Positions 13,320 to 26,347 are shown, counted from the stretch's first letter. The stretch is DNA of 64,000 nt from Nemopilema nomurai (GCA_003864495.1 ML133401.1:2569373-2633372), one strand, 5' to 3'. The notes: generated from the letters alone by a model not told the origin. Numbers and translations: made by a program.

Positions 13320-13560
13320 ACCTCCCCCCTTCGAACAATGTTGTGTTGCTGCTAAACGAAGCGTCAATTTTACACCAAACTTTTTCCCCAGATTGACTGG
13401 ATGCTATACTTTGTTACCAACATTGTTTTAGGGGGAGGAGGGGAATTAACAGCTTGTGGCGTGTCAAAGAAATGAAAAATGCAAAAACCAGAGAAAATGC
13501 TGAGGTGTTCCAAGGACTTTTGACAGGCATTGTAGTCAGTGCTCTGGTTCCAAACTTTTG
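13320..13560. repeat. Dispersed repeat with inverted C/G-rich arms (copy A)
   Basis: The arm cctccccccttcgaacaatg (about 13321) is inverted as cattgttttagggggagg (about 13421). Downstream text, including aaatgaaaaatgc and ggtgttccaaggacttttga, recurs in the same orientation and order at 24966-25095, with aactgaaaaatatac and ggtgttccaactacttttgg. The copies are diverged. The type of element is unknown. Confidence 0.5.
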
Positions 13561-14498
13561 AGTGAATACTCCCAGGGGAATTCTGACCTCTTTTGTTTTC
13601 GAGTACATTCGAAGCAACGTGATCGTACTCCTGGGACCCCTCCTTTGTTGCATCGAAGCGTCGTGAGCCAAGCTTTTTGCAAAGATGCAGCTTTCAAGCC
13701 TAAACAAGCGAGATTCCCATCTCCTTACAATTCGCTGCCTCAAGGCAAACGCGCTGAGAAAGCAATGCATACGAAAGAAGGATCAAGGTAACTATAAGAC
13801 TAAGACGAAACACATCTGGTCAAACAGTGGACCATCTGGTCAAACTTCGCATTTTTTGCAATAAAAAGGCATGTTATTTGAAATATCAAATATCCTGCTT
13901 TAATCAATAACGCATTTTTTCAAGAACTATTGAATTACCAAGCTCCATGTTGACAAAACTTATAGTACCATTTTCAGTTTCATTATAGGCCACATTCCAG
14001 CGAACCTATTGGGGAGGGTAGGTTTTTGGTTTTTTGGTAGAGTGGGATAAGAGACGGGGAAGTATAAAAGAAAGCTCGCCTTCATTATGGACAGTGAGGA
14101 GTTGGTCGAAAAGGATTAGAAGAATAGGCAGTAAAAAAGTGGTGAGATAGTGTGTAAACATGTCACATCAACAATGAGTACAAGATAAAATTGTCTAACA
14201 TTATCCATCACAATAGGAGCACAATCACAAATAATATGGCTTCGAATTAAAGTAGAGCACTTCGGGATATTACAAGTACTGCACCCTTTATCCGTATATG
14301 GCGTACCAAAACGGAGACACTGTTAAACTTCAGCGGAAAGGGCGAGGTTGAATGGTGGACCAGTCATTTACTTTGAATAAGTTGGTACTGAACATTCGAA
14401 GTTTTTTGTATACGAAGACAGTGGTTTATGACTTCTGGGAATTATTCTATCCATTCTGCGCTCGATTAGATTAGTGGGTCTTGGTGCATCTTTGACGG

Positions 14499-17400
14499 TC
14501 AACGCCATTCACCGCTTTCTCTAATTTTGTGCCACCGTTGAAGCAGAGGGGTCCTGTTTTCCCAAATCAACTGATGACCATACTTGACATACCATCTATG
14601 GAAATGAAATCGTGCATCTCAGGTGAAGAAATTTCCCATCGCGGCAATATGTACAAACTGCTGGAATTTCAAGCCCTAATCGAAATATACCTCGATCTTC
14701 ACACGAAACGTACATTTGGAATCAATCTTAAAACACTTATTAAACTGAGATTTAGACTTCCAAAGAAATGCTTGACATCGCAAGAGTTTCAGATCGCAGA
14801 AGATAGCAAAATCATATCGATTTGCTGAGAGACAGCAGTGTTGGGTTACTTTGTGAAATCATCTTATTTGCCCTTAATTCGCCGCAAGAGGTTGCGGAGA
14901 CTGTCTGGCACTTACAAATCGCTCACAAAACCTAAAATCTAATCTTCTTAAATCAGAATATGCGAACTTCGGCATAAGCTGTATGTTAATCCTCTTTCGG
15001 CTATGTGGATCACCCAAAAATGTGAGGACTTTAACATGAATCACGTGAAGATAGAGAGATACCTACATTCCGAATAAAGTTCCTCCCAGATGTGCGCCAT
15101 GATCGAACAGCCTCCATCTGAAGATTAAACCAGCTACATCAATCGCAATGATGCTCACCAGCGCCTGCGAAGGAGACACAACTGCTGCTACTTCTTTCTG
15201 GGCAAAATTACGTCTTCGATAAAATGATTACTGGCCTTGATTTGGTGCCACGACAGGCAATGACAAATGAAACAGTGGTGACAGGGTATTGTGACTTTGG
15301 TACAACATTAGGGACCATTTGAGTCGCAAGACGGTAACCATAGTGACTCGAGATCAAATGAAGAATTCCTTTTTAATGATAGATGATTCGGTTCAATGCA
15401 TAAACCTAAGATAAGGCCCTGGGTATCGCTTATCTGAAAGCCAAAGATACACGACATCACAATAACTAGATAAAAAGCATCTGTGGAGCCATTGGCATTG
15501 GCAATTTGGTGTGCGTGAGATTGCCTGTTGACCACTAATTACAAGAAGCCAAAACATGGGCCTGGGAAAATAGCCTCAAAGCGTCTTTACCTGACCAGGA
15601 CGTCATATAAAAATAACAAAACCTAACGATATTGGCGATGGGCACCAAATCAAGCCAAAATATGAAATAGTGAATCAAGTTCGAGTTGACAAAAAACAAA
15701 GTAAAAACAAAGGTACTGCTTGCTGCAAAAACTCGAAAAGCTGCTACTGAAAATTTCACTGAAGGATTGCTCCATCATCGTGACGTACTTTATCAATAAA
15801 CAATTCGCTCCGGTAAACGATTCGAACACGATATCGAGGCAACAAAGTATGGCACTGAGGCAACACAACAATGTACGTTTCATCCTAGCAGTTATGAAGA
15901 TTTGCGAAAGCATACTGCTCTTGCCGTGTTGATGATTACCCAGTTTGGTGCACATCTAAGAGGCTCATACCAATTGCTTAGCTGATCGATGAGATTTCGC
16001 AGTAACGGAATAAAAAGGATATCTGGCGAATGCTCGTTTTAACTGAAGGCTTATCCGGTTTCAAGAGAGATTTGAAATAAAGAGAATTCGCATGATCAAG
16101 GCCTAAGTAGGTTTATTGTGATCAACATAGTTTTGAGTTTATGGAAATTATGCCCCAACTTAGGAAGAGAAATTAACAAATGGGTTAGTTGAACGCTACT
16201 GCAAAAATATCAAAATGTGAAAACGGGGCAGCATTAGTGCCCGGGGTCAACATCGAGGGAATAATTCATCCATCAATTACAAGTAAAAATAGCATGCGAA
16301 GATAAGTGCAGTAATGAAAGAATGTATGGGATTTACAAGACAAGAATCGTTAGACAGAAGACCAAAAGCAAAAAAGGACGATGGTAACGACCATACTAAT
16401 ATTAAAAAACACAGTTGAAGGTACCATATAACAGCCGAACATTTTTTGAGTCTCGCGAAAAGATGAAATACATACCGTTTGTGCAGAGAAGGAGAAAAAT
16501 GGCAAGAACAAAATTGCAAGTCGGGCGTCTGGTTTCTCGATGCAAACAGCTCCAAGAACAGCAAGCAAAGCACCAGACTAAAGTAGAAAATTTTGACAGG
16601 AATAATAACAAAAGAAAGGAAGAAATAGAACTGTGAATCGTGCTTTTAAAAAACAATGTTTCTTATAATAATATGTATATCCTTGCAAGAACTTGCATAC
16701 AAAACTAAAGAAGATATGAATCTAATAAATATCAAAATGTAACAAAAACTGTTAAACATAATACATCACATGTAATACACTTTAAATAAGTGACAACCAT
16801 CTCAAGTGAATTTACGCCAGGCATTGGAACAGAAATGTCAAAATTTTAGCAGAGTCTAAAATTACGATGAATTAGTTCACTTACCGCTCCCAGGGAAGCA
16901 ACCGGACTTTTAGTGATTATTTTCAACGCATGACTGCACAGAGCCGCAAATACACCTACAACGAAATGAACTTACAGATGAGATGGTATACATAGAGAAT
17001 TTGAAAGATTTCTAACTCAGTCAAACATTACTCTCTATGCTTCTAGACTTCTTAAGGGCCTAAGAAGTTATAATCTTTGGTAAGGTTCCTTATAACAATA
17101 CTTGTCGCTCTTGTTTCCACTACTCCTATTCACGTAATTGGAACGTTAATTCCACATGTACCAGAAAAATGTCCATCATTGAAGTGCCTATTGTCACGTA
17201 GAGTGGAGTTTTGACTATGCCAAGAAATATCGAAGCTTCAGTGTTAGGTATGAAATCAACCCGTCTTCATCGGGATTGCTAGAATTCTGGACAACAATAA
17301 CGAAGATTATGACACATTTTATCAATCTTATGCAGGGTGCAAGATCGTAGCAATATAATACAAAACAAGTAAATATATTAGTGAGGTGCAGATCTTACCT

Positions 17401-20400
17401 CCAGTTACGTAAAATGCTAAAAACTGTTCAGAGCCTAAGAGATCTGAAAAAAATTCAATGCTTTTATCATTGTAACTTAACAGACTTTCAAAATTGATAA
17501 ATTTTCTACCAAATACAAATGCAATTTCAAATTTTGTTTGTTTTGAAATTATCAAGTGTGAATCAGTAAACTAAGAAATTTGGAAATTATAATATAAGTT
17601 CAAGGTAAACCAATACGATTTTGACTGAGATCCAAACAGCATATTTGTTTTGAAATTGACGTCTATTGTAATATTATTGATAAGATTAATAATGTTTAAA
17701 AGCCAGACTAATACCTTGAATAGGAGATGCAAAGCTCCATAAAACCAGCATATTACAACCCAGATGCCAAAGCTCTGCATGACTGAACGTCGACAGAAAC
17801 ATTGGAAGGGATCTACCTGATAAAATACAACCATAAAAAGGGATTGGTAATTAATCGCAGGGTGGGCCACAAAGAGCAAAAACTCTGTGTACTGGAACGG
17901 CCACACAAAAATTCGAATAATGGGAATGGCCAGTTAGACATTAGGTACCCATTCAACAGCATCTTTGTAAACGATTTAGGATTTCATTAAAAAGGTTTTG
18001 AAGTTCCTAATTAAAAAGTTTAAGTTTAAGTATAAATACTGGTAATAAAAAAACATGGACTAAAGTTTGACTGCAAAATCCTAACCATTCATAAGCATTA
18101 ACGATGTACTTTCCAAAGCATAAATCAACAGCCACGCCCAAAAATTATATTGTTGGTAGAAAAGAAGAATCCAAAAGCCCGTTTAAACATCAATGCTTTT
18201 CAGCAACAAGCCAGGTAAACAGAAATAGATTTAGCCAGTTTTGAAAAGAGGCTCTTGACAGAGAGTCCATGTGATGAAAATCGACCACCAAACGATAAAA
18301 ATTAAACAAGATTGAGTGTGATATCTAAAACAAGTTGAGTGTGATATCTAAAGAAGACCTACCATTAAATGGACTGGCCGTGAACCACTTCGTCATAAAA
18401 TGCCTAAAAACGGGCATTTGCCAACAGATGAAGACACATGCATTTAATGCGATAATGCCTGAAATGAGAGCAGTCGTCTTATTTCTATGCATCACAATTA
18501 ACTATAAACTTTTAAGCATACTTTTAACCAGCTCTAGCATCGATGAAAATTAAATCCATTAAATTAAATTAAATCCACCGACTGCTTCAAATGCTACTCG
18601 TGTAACTCATATTCTGCAAAGCTCCAAGCTAAGAACGGAAACTAGGATTGCAGTTATACTAATCGATAATTTGGTGCATTAGTTGTCACTAGTGATTGTT
18701 GCATTTTAGGCCATTCTTGGCCATTTGACCCCATTTCTCACACATTTCTAGGAGGATACTTGCGATTCAATTGACATTTTTTCTATCTGTTTGCGGTAAG
18801 TATACACATTTGCTTTTCTGCAACTTCTCGAAAAAGAAAGACATCAAATGTTCCCTTACAATTGTACATTTTAAAATGATGGGGCAAGTACACATATGGC
18901 ATCGTCTGACCCATTCTGTGACATCAATTTCAGTACCCAATACCAAAAGTATCATGTTTTGGTCTCTAAAGTCAAAGTCGCTGGCTGGTACGTCCCCCGT
19001 CTTTATCTTGGCTGTCTTCAAGTTTTAAAGAAGCTCATACGTAGACACGTCTGCGCATATTGGGAGTGGTCACGGGGGCATGGTTGCGAAATTCAAGATC
19101 TTCTTCGCAAATAAACCTACCAAAATCTCTTATGCTTAGCCATGCCACCTACCAAAATATTTTATATTTTTTCGCCGCACTAAACCTTCATTATTATGAG
19201 AACATTAATGACTAGATATTTCCATTATCCGATCAGGCGACATGAACCAAGCCTATTTGAAATGTTTGAACCATACAAATGAAGACGTACAATATTATCT
19301 AGCAGACTCTGCAATTCTGAAAATCAGCAAAATAGACTAAGAAAAAGAAGGTTAACAAAGCAAATAATGTCAATTAACATTATCTATCTAAGCTACGCCT
19401 TTAGCAAGCTTCGGGGTATTCTCTATCAAAATGCAACCTAATCCAATCGAAATTACTCTGATAAGGCTCTCCTGCACAAAAGCTGCAACCATGCTGCATG
19501 AAAAACACAACTTGGAGATCACTATCCGGAAGTTGATCGTATTGCTGACGTAAATCGGAGATGAACATCCACATTACTGCAAAGCTGGACACAATACAAG
19601 TTTCTCCTTGTGAAAATAAATCTTGCGTCAGTTACAATCTCTGCTCAATTATCTTATCTCTATATTATACGCCCGAAAGAGTCACTTTATTTCAAAGTTG
19701 GCAAAAATAAGCGGCCACCTAGAAAATGGTTTTATTGCATTTTGAAACTTCCGAATAATGTTTCTAGAAAAGCCGCATTTTCTAATACAACATTCCTTAC
19801 TTGGATTTGATTAACAACCTTTTCCAACATGGACTATCGACTGTGAAGCTCACAGAAATTTTAATAACAGCTTTTTTAAAGTCAAAACGCACATTTCCTT
19901 AGGCAACCGGCAGTAGTAAACAAAAATTATTTGACAAAAGATGGCAAGCTGACATGTTAAGAGCACCTTACCTGAAACTAATTTTTGACCTTCATTTAAT
20001 CCATTCCACCATTTGTTAATCTATGAGAAGATGTGGCTTTTCAATATAGTTCATTGATGTGGCTCATTAATAGGTCAAAAAGGTTATAAATGTAGTTCTG
20101 CATCCAATCCTTAATGTAAGGTTTTTCAAATTTTAAGTCAAATCTTATCAAGCAAATGCCAGATTTGGATTATTGTGAAGACATCCCAAGAACATTCCCA
20201 AGAACAATAAACAGTGGACAGCAAATAGTTTATGCTACACGGTAAAGAGATTACGATTTATAATCCCCTTTTCAATACAAAATGATGTGATTGACTCACA
20301 GCTACTCTGAATGAAAATTCTTTAGGACCTCTACCATAACCTTCTGAATGGACACCTTTATTGATCATGTCATATCTGACCCGCTCATACTGCAAAATGG

Positions 20401-23400
20401 TACAGCAAGCAAAGGTGCCAGTGCCAAACTAAAACAAAAAGTGGTAGGGTTGAAATAGTTGGTAGAGCAACAATTGGTTTAACATACGAGTAACAGCAAA
20501 TTATAAGCGTACATCTTGAAACTACAGTTGAACTACATCTTGATTGAGATATTAAAGGAGAACTGACACGCAAAAAAGTTTGGCTAAAATTGAATTTTGT
20601 GCCGAGAAAATAAGGGTATTGAAGAAATTTTTGACACAACGCCGACTGTTTTTGAGATAAAGGCATTCAAAATTGAGAGACGACAATCATCACGACTATT
20701 TGAGAGTCAAGGCGAAAATCATCGACACGAGTGGCCGATCTTCACTGACGTCACAAGTGACATGTTCTCAGCACGATATGGCGCTATAGTTAACCTTTAC
20801 AAAACGCTGCAGACAAATCTTCGTCTACTGCTGAATCTTTTTAGCATTTTTGACGGGTTATTCGACATTTCGATTGAATCTGACTCAGAATTGGAGTTCT
20901 TTTACCCGGATATCGAAGTGGCTGCAAACATCCAACCGTTTATGTTTGAGCCACAACCTGGTACTGTTGCTTAGGCAGCGTCATCCAGTAGTAGTGAAGA
21001 AGATGACGATATAAACACAGAACGAATTGGAAATACAGACTGGTTAAGTTGTTTTAGAAATATACGTGATTTTATTTCATTAACATGATATCGAGTTACC
21101 ATAAATTAGTAATTTATTTCGGTTTTGGATGTATTTGTCAGAAGGGTCTTTTTGGTCAATTTGGCCTAAAAGTTTTATGGGTGCCTGTACAGATGTAATC
21201 TTGCTCAAAAACTCTGTACCGATAAAATCTTGCTCAGAATTCCTTCCTTCTGAATTTCATATACTTTTTAATTAAATTTGAGGTGACAATGCGGCAACTG
21301 TATCGCCATGGTTAAAGGGAGGGAAAGCCTTTACTGTGCGGAAACCCCACGGCATCAGGTTTAAACTAAGTTTGAATTTCACTCCTGTTATTTTCATGAG
21401 GTCTGGGTTTCTTTCGAAGCAAGGTGGCTCCATGTGGCCCTGGCATAATCTTGAGTGCTCATTGGGCCTAAAATCTTCCCGTTTCAGGTTTGCAAGCCAG
21501 CGTTTTAACAGATCACGATCTTCAGGAAAACGGTGACGCTTATGAAAAAAAGCTATCAGATTTGCATTCAGTGGCATGTTCTGCGTAGAATGAGGCAAAC
21601 TTTTTTGCGTGTCACTTCTCCTTTAAGATTAAAATAAGCTTTGAAATGGTTTAGCACGAAGCAAAGATCTGGTTAAGCCTGCAGCTCATTGCAATGTTTA
21701 TCAATCAATAGCTCTTAAATGTGGCCATCAAATTGGCATCCATTTAGACACAGGCATAAACATATACCAAAAGAGGAATAAATTGTGATAATTCCTAAAA
21801 CAAATATTTCTCCTTGATAATAAAAAATATGATGTAGTTGATATTGAATATCAAATTATCCAATCTAAAAGTCTCCATGTATCTATAAAATGCTTATGAG
21901 TCAATTATATATGAGGTTAAAATTAAAACTGGGAAACTGTTTGAACAGCCAAATGCCTCATAAGTCACCAAAAATATTCAAAATGACCATGAATACATAT
22001 ATACAAAGAATTTAGGGTCAAGCCTGATAATAACAAAAAATTCAATGAAAGAGCTTAATAACTTTGCAAATAGATTAATTCTTCAGTATAAATGGATGAC
22101 ATGAAAAAATCAGTTTACCATGAAGAAATGTAACTGATATAAACAACTTACCAAACATGTAAATAAAACTGGCCGTACTATGCGCTGCCTTCCACTTCCA
22201 AAAGAGCTACTGAACTTTCTAAAGCTCAATTTACTGATATTTTTCCTAAAACAGAAATACCATTATATAGCCTGCTATAAGACCAACATGGTTCCTTTCC
22301 CCTTAGAATATTCTACACAAAGGAAACTCCATCGAAAGTTGATACTGCAATGCTGGGAGTTATTGAAATTTACATATGACAAGACCTCATACCCTAAATT
22401 TATTTAAATCATAAAGTTGAATAAAAATAGATTTGGTTTGACTAGAGTCTTGTCAGTAATCTAAGAATCAACAATATCTTTTAGAAAAATGGGTTGAATA
22501 TTCTTAAGAATAATGTAACATAATCTTTGACACAAGTTTGCTTAGGTTTAAACTCCCAATAAAGATCTTAAAATTCTGTGAAGTTCATAAATCGCAAAAT
22601 GTTTTAAATTTGCTGAAATGGGATTCATATCAAAACCATAATCTCCACTTCAAAACCAGAAAAGAAAAATATGATGCGCAAGCTTTCAAGGTTTATAATA
22701 TGGCATTTTCCCAACTTAGAAACAAATCTGCCTCCAAAATATTCTCTAAAGAAAGCACATCATTGGAACAATGTATTTTTAAGATAGTAAAGTGGAAAAA
22801 AGTGATTTGTACAACTTGGTAACCCTCAAAAAGCAGCGTTCCACTTATGTTTCATTCCATAGGATTTATGACTTCCTCTAAAACTGGAGTCCGTTCAACC
22901 AAGAAAATTTCTACTTAGTTTGCTGAATGATTTTCCTTGCCTTGCTTATTCAAAATTTTCAAATGTATGGTTTGATGTTCTCTGTGTATTCTTTGCAAAG
23001 AAAATTGATCTTCCCAAAGCAATTGAGGTTCTGCTTAAAGAGTCACTGTGTTATTGGACAAGTGCAAGGAGAAATTGAAGCGACATTGCTAGTGAATGCT
23101 ACCTATGGTGTTGCTACTATCTCCAGTTACTTTAAGGATGAGGCCTCCAAAACTTTTCTGGGGGCCACAGTTCAAGGCCCCCTTAGGAGCCATGTCAAAT
23201 TAATCCCTGAATCTGCCACTGCCCACAACTAAGACTGACTGTAATCATAATTTGTTAGTAGGCTACAGGCTGAGGTCCTGCTATCAAATCGTAGAATGTA
23301 TTTGTAGAAACAAGTTGTGATGAGTTTCTACCGACTGCGTTGCTCAACCTCTATGAACGATCTGAGCCATAGTTGTCTAATTTAAAGTGCAGAGAACATA

Positions 23401-23485
23401 GAGCCAGACCAGGAGAGCCAGACCGAGAGAGCCAGCCCGGGAGAGACAGAGAGAGAGAGCCAGCCAGGGAGAGACAGAGAGAGAC

Positions 23486-23550
<65 letters not shown>

Positions 23551-24492
23551 AAGATAGAAAGGGAGATGTGTTGCCTGTTGTATTCTGTAGCTGTGACTCT
23601 GTTTCTGATTGACTGACTGAACTTTACAATTATATTTATATTGATTATTCTTAAAATAAATTTGCTGATGAGGGATGAGAGAGGATGATGAAATGGTGAT
23701 GAAATGGGGATAGAGCAGTCTAGTCTGAGAAGCGAGAAAAGATGTGTCAGCATGACATGGTGTGACAATGAAAAGTAGACAAATGAGTCACTACATATTC
23801 ACTTTGGATAGACCAATCAAGATAAAATTAGAATAAAATACTCGGATAAATTAGAGCATTTTATTTTTATAGAAGTCAGATTCCAGCCATCTATCCGCAA
23901 TGCAAGACAGTAACTTTATAACATTATGATTGTTGTCCCTAGACTTCTTCATCACCTTTCCTCAGAGATGAGAAAAGCTCTCTTTCTTTCAAAAATAATT
24001 TGATGTTGCTCCTTCAATAATTCTCATTCACTCGTTAACCATCCCTGTAAAAATTATCTCTTGGCAAGATAGAAAACAAGACGTTACCAAGGTTTGTAAA
24101 TGGGGCATGAGCACATGTGCACAGCAAAGATAAACTCGAGCTTCTGTAAAAGTTTTCTCCCTTACACCTTTACGTATGAAATGACACAGCAACTTTCCTT
24201 CAAGCTTAGGTGCGCTGCGGGATGCAAGATGGCAATGCATTTAAATAACTCAAGCCAGCGCATGCTTAAAGTGAAGAAAACGTCCTTTATTTTAAAGGCT
24301 TCAAAAAGATTTCCTGCTACTTCCGGTTATAGGTAATTAAAATACAAGTTAGAAAGTCTTTTCGAAAATACATTGACTTAAAACCTACCTCAAATATCTT
24401 CCGAGGATACCATTGTAAAAAGATCTATGGTGCGGGATTATGCTGCTAGATAAGGGGGTTTTCCTTGCAACTGTACACCAGAGGGTCGCCAT
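14499..24492 (-). CDS. PARL: Presenilin-associated rhomboid-like protease, mitochondrial
   Basis: Eleven coding exons in transcript order: 24492-24389, 22245-22152, 20428-20300, 20020-19972, 18458-18363, 17816-17715, 17443-17399, 16955-16885, 16577-16476, 15164-15067, 14595-14499. Every junction is GT-AG, phases close, and the product is 328 aa (human about 379). The N-terminus (MATLWCTVARK..., rich in R/K/S, no early acidic residues) fits a mitochondrial presequence. The rhomboid core shows FSHAELWHLGCNM, the catalytic serine in GASGA (Ser231) and the catalytic histidine in DHGAHLGG (His289), 58 residues apart as in human PARL. The C-terminus reads WYVKYGHQLIWENRTPLL. Known role: intramembrane protease of the inner mitochondrial membrane (PINK1, PGAM5 and similar substrates). 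The link from exon 1 to exon 2 is inferred from exact phase fit; a small extra N-terminal exon cannot be excluded. Confidence 0.94.
18307..18353. repeat. 24-bp tandem duplication beside a PARL donor site
   Basis: The sequence attgagtgtgatatctaaa occurs twice at 24-bp spacing, ending about 10 bp from the PARL exon 5 splice donor (minus strand). It is a small local duplication with no apparent function. Confidence 0.7.
20597..21088 (+). pseudogene. Truncated P2X7-intracellular-domain-like ORF of the transposon
   Basis: The frame is open from 20597 to a TAG at 20972, then continues in frame to 21088. The tail IQPFMFEPQP, an acidic/serine run, then ERIGNTDW resembles the segment that precedes the cysteine-rich zinc-binding block in invertebrate proteins related to the P2X7 receptor C-terminal domain (typically FEP ... 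NTDWC-C-xx-C). Here the cysteine block is missing: NTDW is followed by LSCF and then unrelated sequence. The resemblance is from memory of the family. The ORF is dead (internal stop, lost core). Confidence 0.5.
21272..21598 (-). pseudogene. Degenerate THAP zinc-finger fragment of the transposon
   Basis: The minus-strand ORF reads HKRHRFPEDRDLLKRWLANL, then KREDFRPNEHSRLC and QGHMEPPCF, closely following the THAP pattern (FHRFP, W, R, P, S-C, H, F). The first two zinc-ligand cysteines near the N-terminus are absent: MPHSTQNMPLNAN stands where MP-C-C would be. After the THAP part the frame continues with no recognisable catalytic domain. It begins about 25 bp inside the right end of the TTAA element, as expected for the THAP-coding gene of the parent transposon. 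Confidence 0.7.
23395..23561. repeat. GA-rich simple repeat in PARL intron 1
   Basis: Imperfect gagccagaccgagagagcca units grade into gagagacagagagagaca and then pure (GA)n. The purine run is on the plus strand, so the PARL pre-mRNA carries a CU-rich tract. ORFs through it (R/E-rich or S/L-rich) are artefacts of the repeat. Confidence 0.9.
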
Positions 24493-26347
24493 GTTGTTTT
24501 TAGGCCAATTTCCCTCGTAATCGAGACAGATTCCTCCGTAGTTGACATATATCGCCGACTGGGGCCGACCAGTGTGTGGGGGGAGGGGGGGGTCATTGGC
24601 GAGAAAATTCAAACGCATCGCCGTGGCGAAATTTGGATGACGATGGGGCGGGAGCGCAAAACGCAGCAAGAAAACTGATGATGAAGAATAAGGAAATGAG
24701 ATGAAGAAGACTGAAGATAAAGAATAAGTAAAAGGAAGAAAGTTTTTCAAAAGGTTGAATTTAATCAACTAAGGCTGGGCAACTAACGGGGAAAACACAA
24801 CATTGCGGAAAACGAATTTGCCGCCAAAAGTTTTGGAGCAGTCCAATCATCTTCCCTACTAAACGTCTCCCCTCCCCAAATATATGACTGGAAAATGACA
24901 ACAAATGTATGTTGGAACGGAAATTATGTAACCCATGTTTAGCGACATGTTCATCTTCCTTCACAACATTGTTTAAGGGGGAGGGGGTTCTGTCTGCTTG
25001 AAATAGGGAAATGAACTGAAAAATATACATTTATTACGAGTATAATCTCGGTGTTCCAACTACTTTTGGCGGGTATTGTTGGTCCATCACTGGCCCAAGT
25101 TGGCTTAGAAGTCCCGATCGACCACGAATAATGTAAGGGGACCTTGGTGGGTGTGGCCAGAAAAATAAGGGTGTGGCTAAGAGATCATTTTAACCGTCGA
25201 TTGGTTGTTTACCAATATATCATATGCTGCACTACTTATTTTCTTGTTACAAGTAAGCACCACAGTTGAATGTCAAAAGGAAGGCCTAATGTTTTCCAAA
25301 GAGGCCCTTCTTTAGCGAAAAAGGAGACCCTTTGCATGGTTTGGAGAGGAACCACCGGTCATTGCTTTGAGGAGATTCAGCTTTCAAAATGTGTATATTC
25401 CAAATCATTCTCTATGCCTCCAAACGACTACATAAAAAACAAAACAAGAAGTTGGAGCGGGGGCAGGAGAAGCGGGGGCAAACTTTGATACAAAATAATT
25501 AAAGTAAAATATTTATATTCCAGTTGAATTGCAAAGATTGCAATGTGAAATGCCTGTTTTGCTGTTGTTTTTTCCTGTTAGGGCAAATCTGAGTATCTTG
25601 TAATATAAACCACTCCATATTTTTCCGATTCATAGACGGTCACTTTCCTTTCCTCGCATACCTAATTGGTAAACAGAAATTTTGTACCGCATAACTTGAA
25701 GGCACTATTATGTCTTCTTCCATGGCTCTCAGTTACTGTTGCTAACAAGGTGTGCTTGCATTATGGCTTGTACAATTATGTATTGATGATTCTGTAAGTA
25801 TTGGTGTTACGTTGAAGAAAGATACGCACTTAAATTGGAAGAATGACTCCCTTTGTGCATTATTGATAGCTTTAAGCGCGATCTAGTTATTTTTAGGTCA
25901 GTTATACCCTATCAGTTCCCGTTTCGAGACATCTCCTATTATTCCATACTTGTTGAGCTAGGGATAGTGAAAAAAATTGCTCTTTCTTGGTTACTGGTCT
26001 CGAAAAGCCGAATAACTGATTTAAAATCTCTTTAAAAACAGCTTCTGATGAAGAAAGATTCGCACCGATTCCAATTAGCTGCATCATACTCTGGTAAAAC
26101 ATGCCTTTATTCATGTCTGTTACTGTCCTTTAGAGCTCTTGAATATTGCATAATGTCAAAACTTTCTCTTCAAAAACAATATGCAGTTTCAATGGCAATA
26201 CATGATCCATTGATTACTAGTCTGATTCAATTTGATCACTAGGAATCATGATCACGCTGTGCAATCACCTTCCCTGTGGTTGTTGTTGCCTTCTTCATAT
26301 CTGTCTTTTGCATCCTAGGCATCTTGGGCAACTGAAACGGACGAAAA
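24493..26347. other. Divergent spacer between PARL and ATG3
   Basis: Both genes read away from this 1.86 kb spacer, so it should hold both promoters. The PARL-proximal end (about 24520-24670) is richer in G+C, with a G/C-rich tract near 24578-24595 and several CpG. No TATA box is evident at either gene. A dispersed repeat relative occupies about 24957-25100. No protein exon was recognised. Confidence 0.5.
24957..25100. repeat. Dispersed repeat (copy B), upstream of PARL
   Basis: The segment from tcacaacattgtttaaggg through ggtgttccaactacttttgg and ttgttggtccatcactgg aligns in order with 13415-13550, in the same orientation but diverged. With copy A it brackets the PARL gene as a direct repeat about 11.5 kb apart. 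Confidence 0.45.

Larger units (their letters stand above)
11335..14498. other. Convergent intergenic spacer, UBXN7 to PARL
   Basis: This spacer lies between two genes that point toward each other, so it holds both 3' ends. It contains a 410-bp inverted-repeat element (11967-12376) and a repeat around 13320-13560 whose relative lies upstream of PARL. No conserved protein exon was recognised on either strand. Short ORFs here have no recognisable domain. Confidence 0.6.
20552..21626. mobile_element. TTAA-flanked DNA transposon, non-autonomous (Kolobok-like)
   Basis: TTAA occurs at both ends (20552-20555 and 21623-21626). Inside it, terminal inverted repeats of about 29 bp match at all but about two positions: AGGAGAACTGACACGC plus AAAAAAGTTTG on the left, AGGAGAAGTGACACGC plus AAAAAAGTTTG on the right. 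The interior is 1067 bp. A plus-strand ORF starts near the left end and a minus-strand THAP-like ORF starts near the right end, both truncated inside. TTAA duplication plus THAP coding is typical of the Kolobok superfamily (piggyBac also uses TTAA but lacks THAP). The element sits in a PARL intron, between exons 20428-20300 and 22245-22152. Confidence 0.8.

Noticed and set aside
17571..17906. 111-aa hydrophobic minus-strand ORF taken as a separate membrane protein
   Set aside because: It is a shifted reading of a PARL exon (17715-17816) plus introns; the spliced PARL frame reads RSLPMFLSTFSHAELWHLG.
22927..23232. 101-aa plus-strand ORF antisense to PARL
   Set aside because: Mixed hydrophobic sequence with no known domain, inside a PARL intron; may be repeat-derived, but no support was found.
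23373..23768. Arginine/glutamate-rich and serine/leucine-rich ORFs
   Set aside because: They read through the GA-rich simple repeat in PARL intron 1.
24028..24240. Possible extra PARL exon near 24150-24210 (minus)
   Set aside because: An acceptor-like cccgcag is present, but exon 1 joins exon 2 (22245-22152) directly in phase and this piece shows no match to the PARL N-terminal region.
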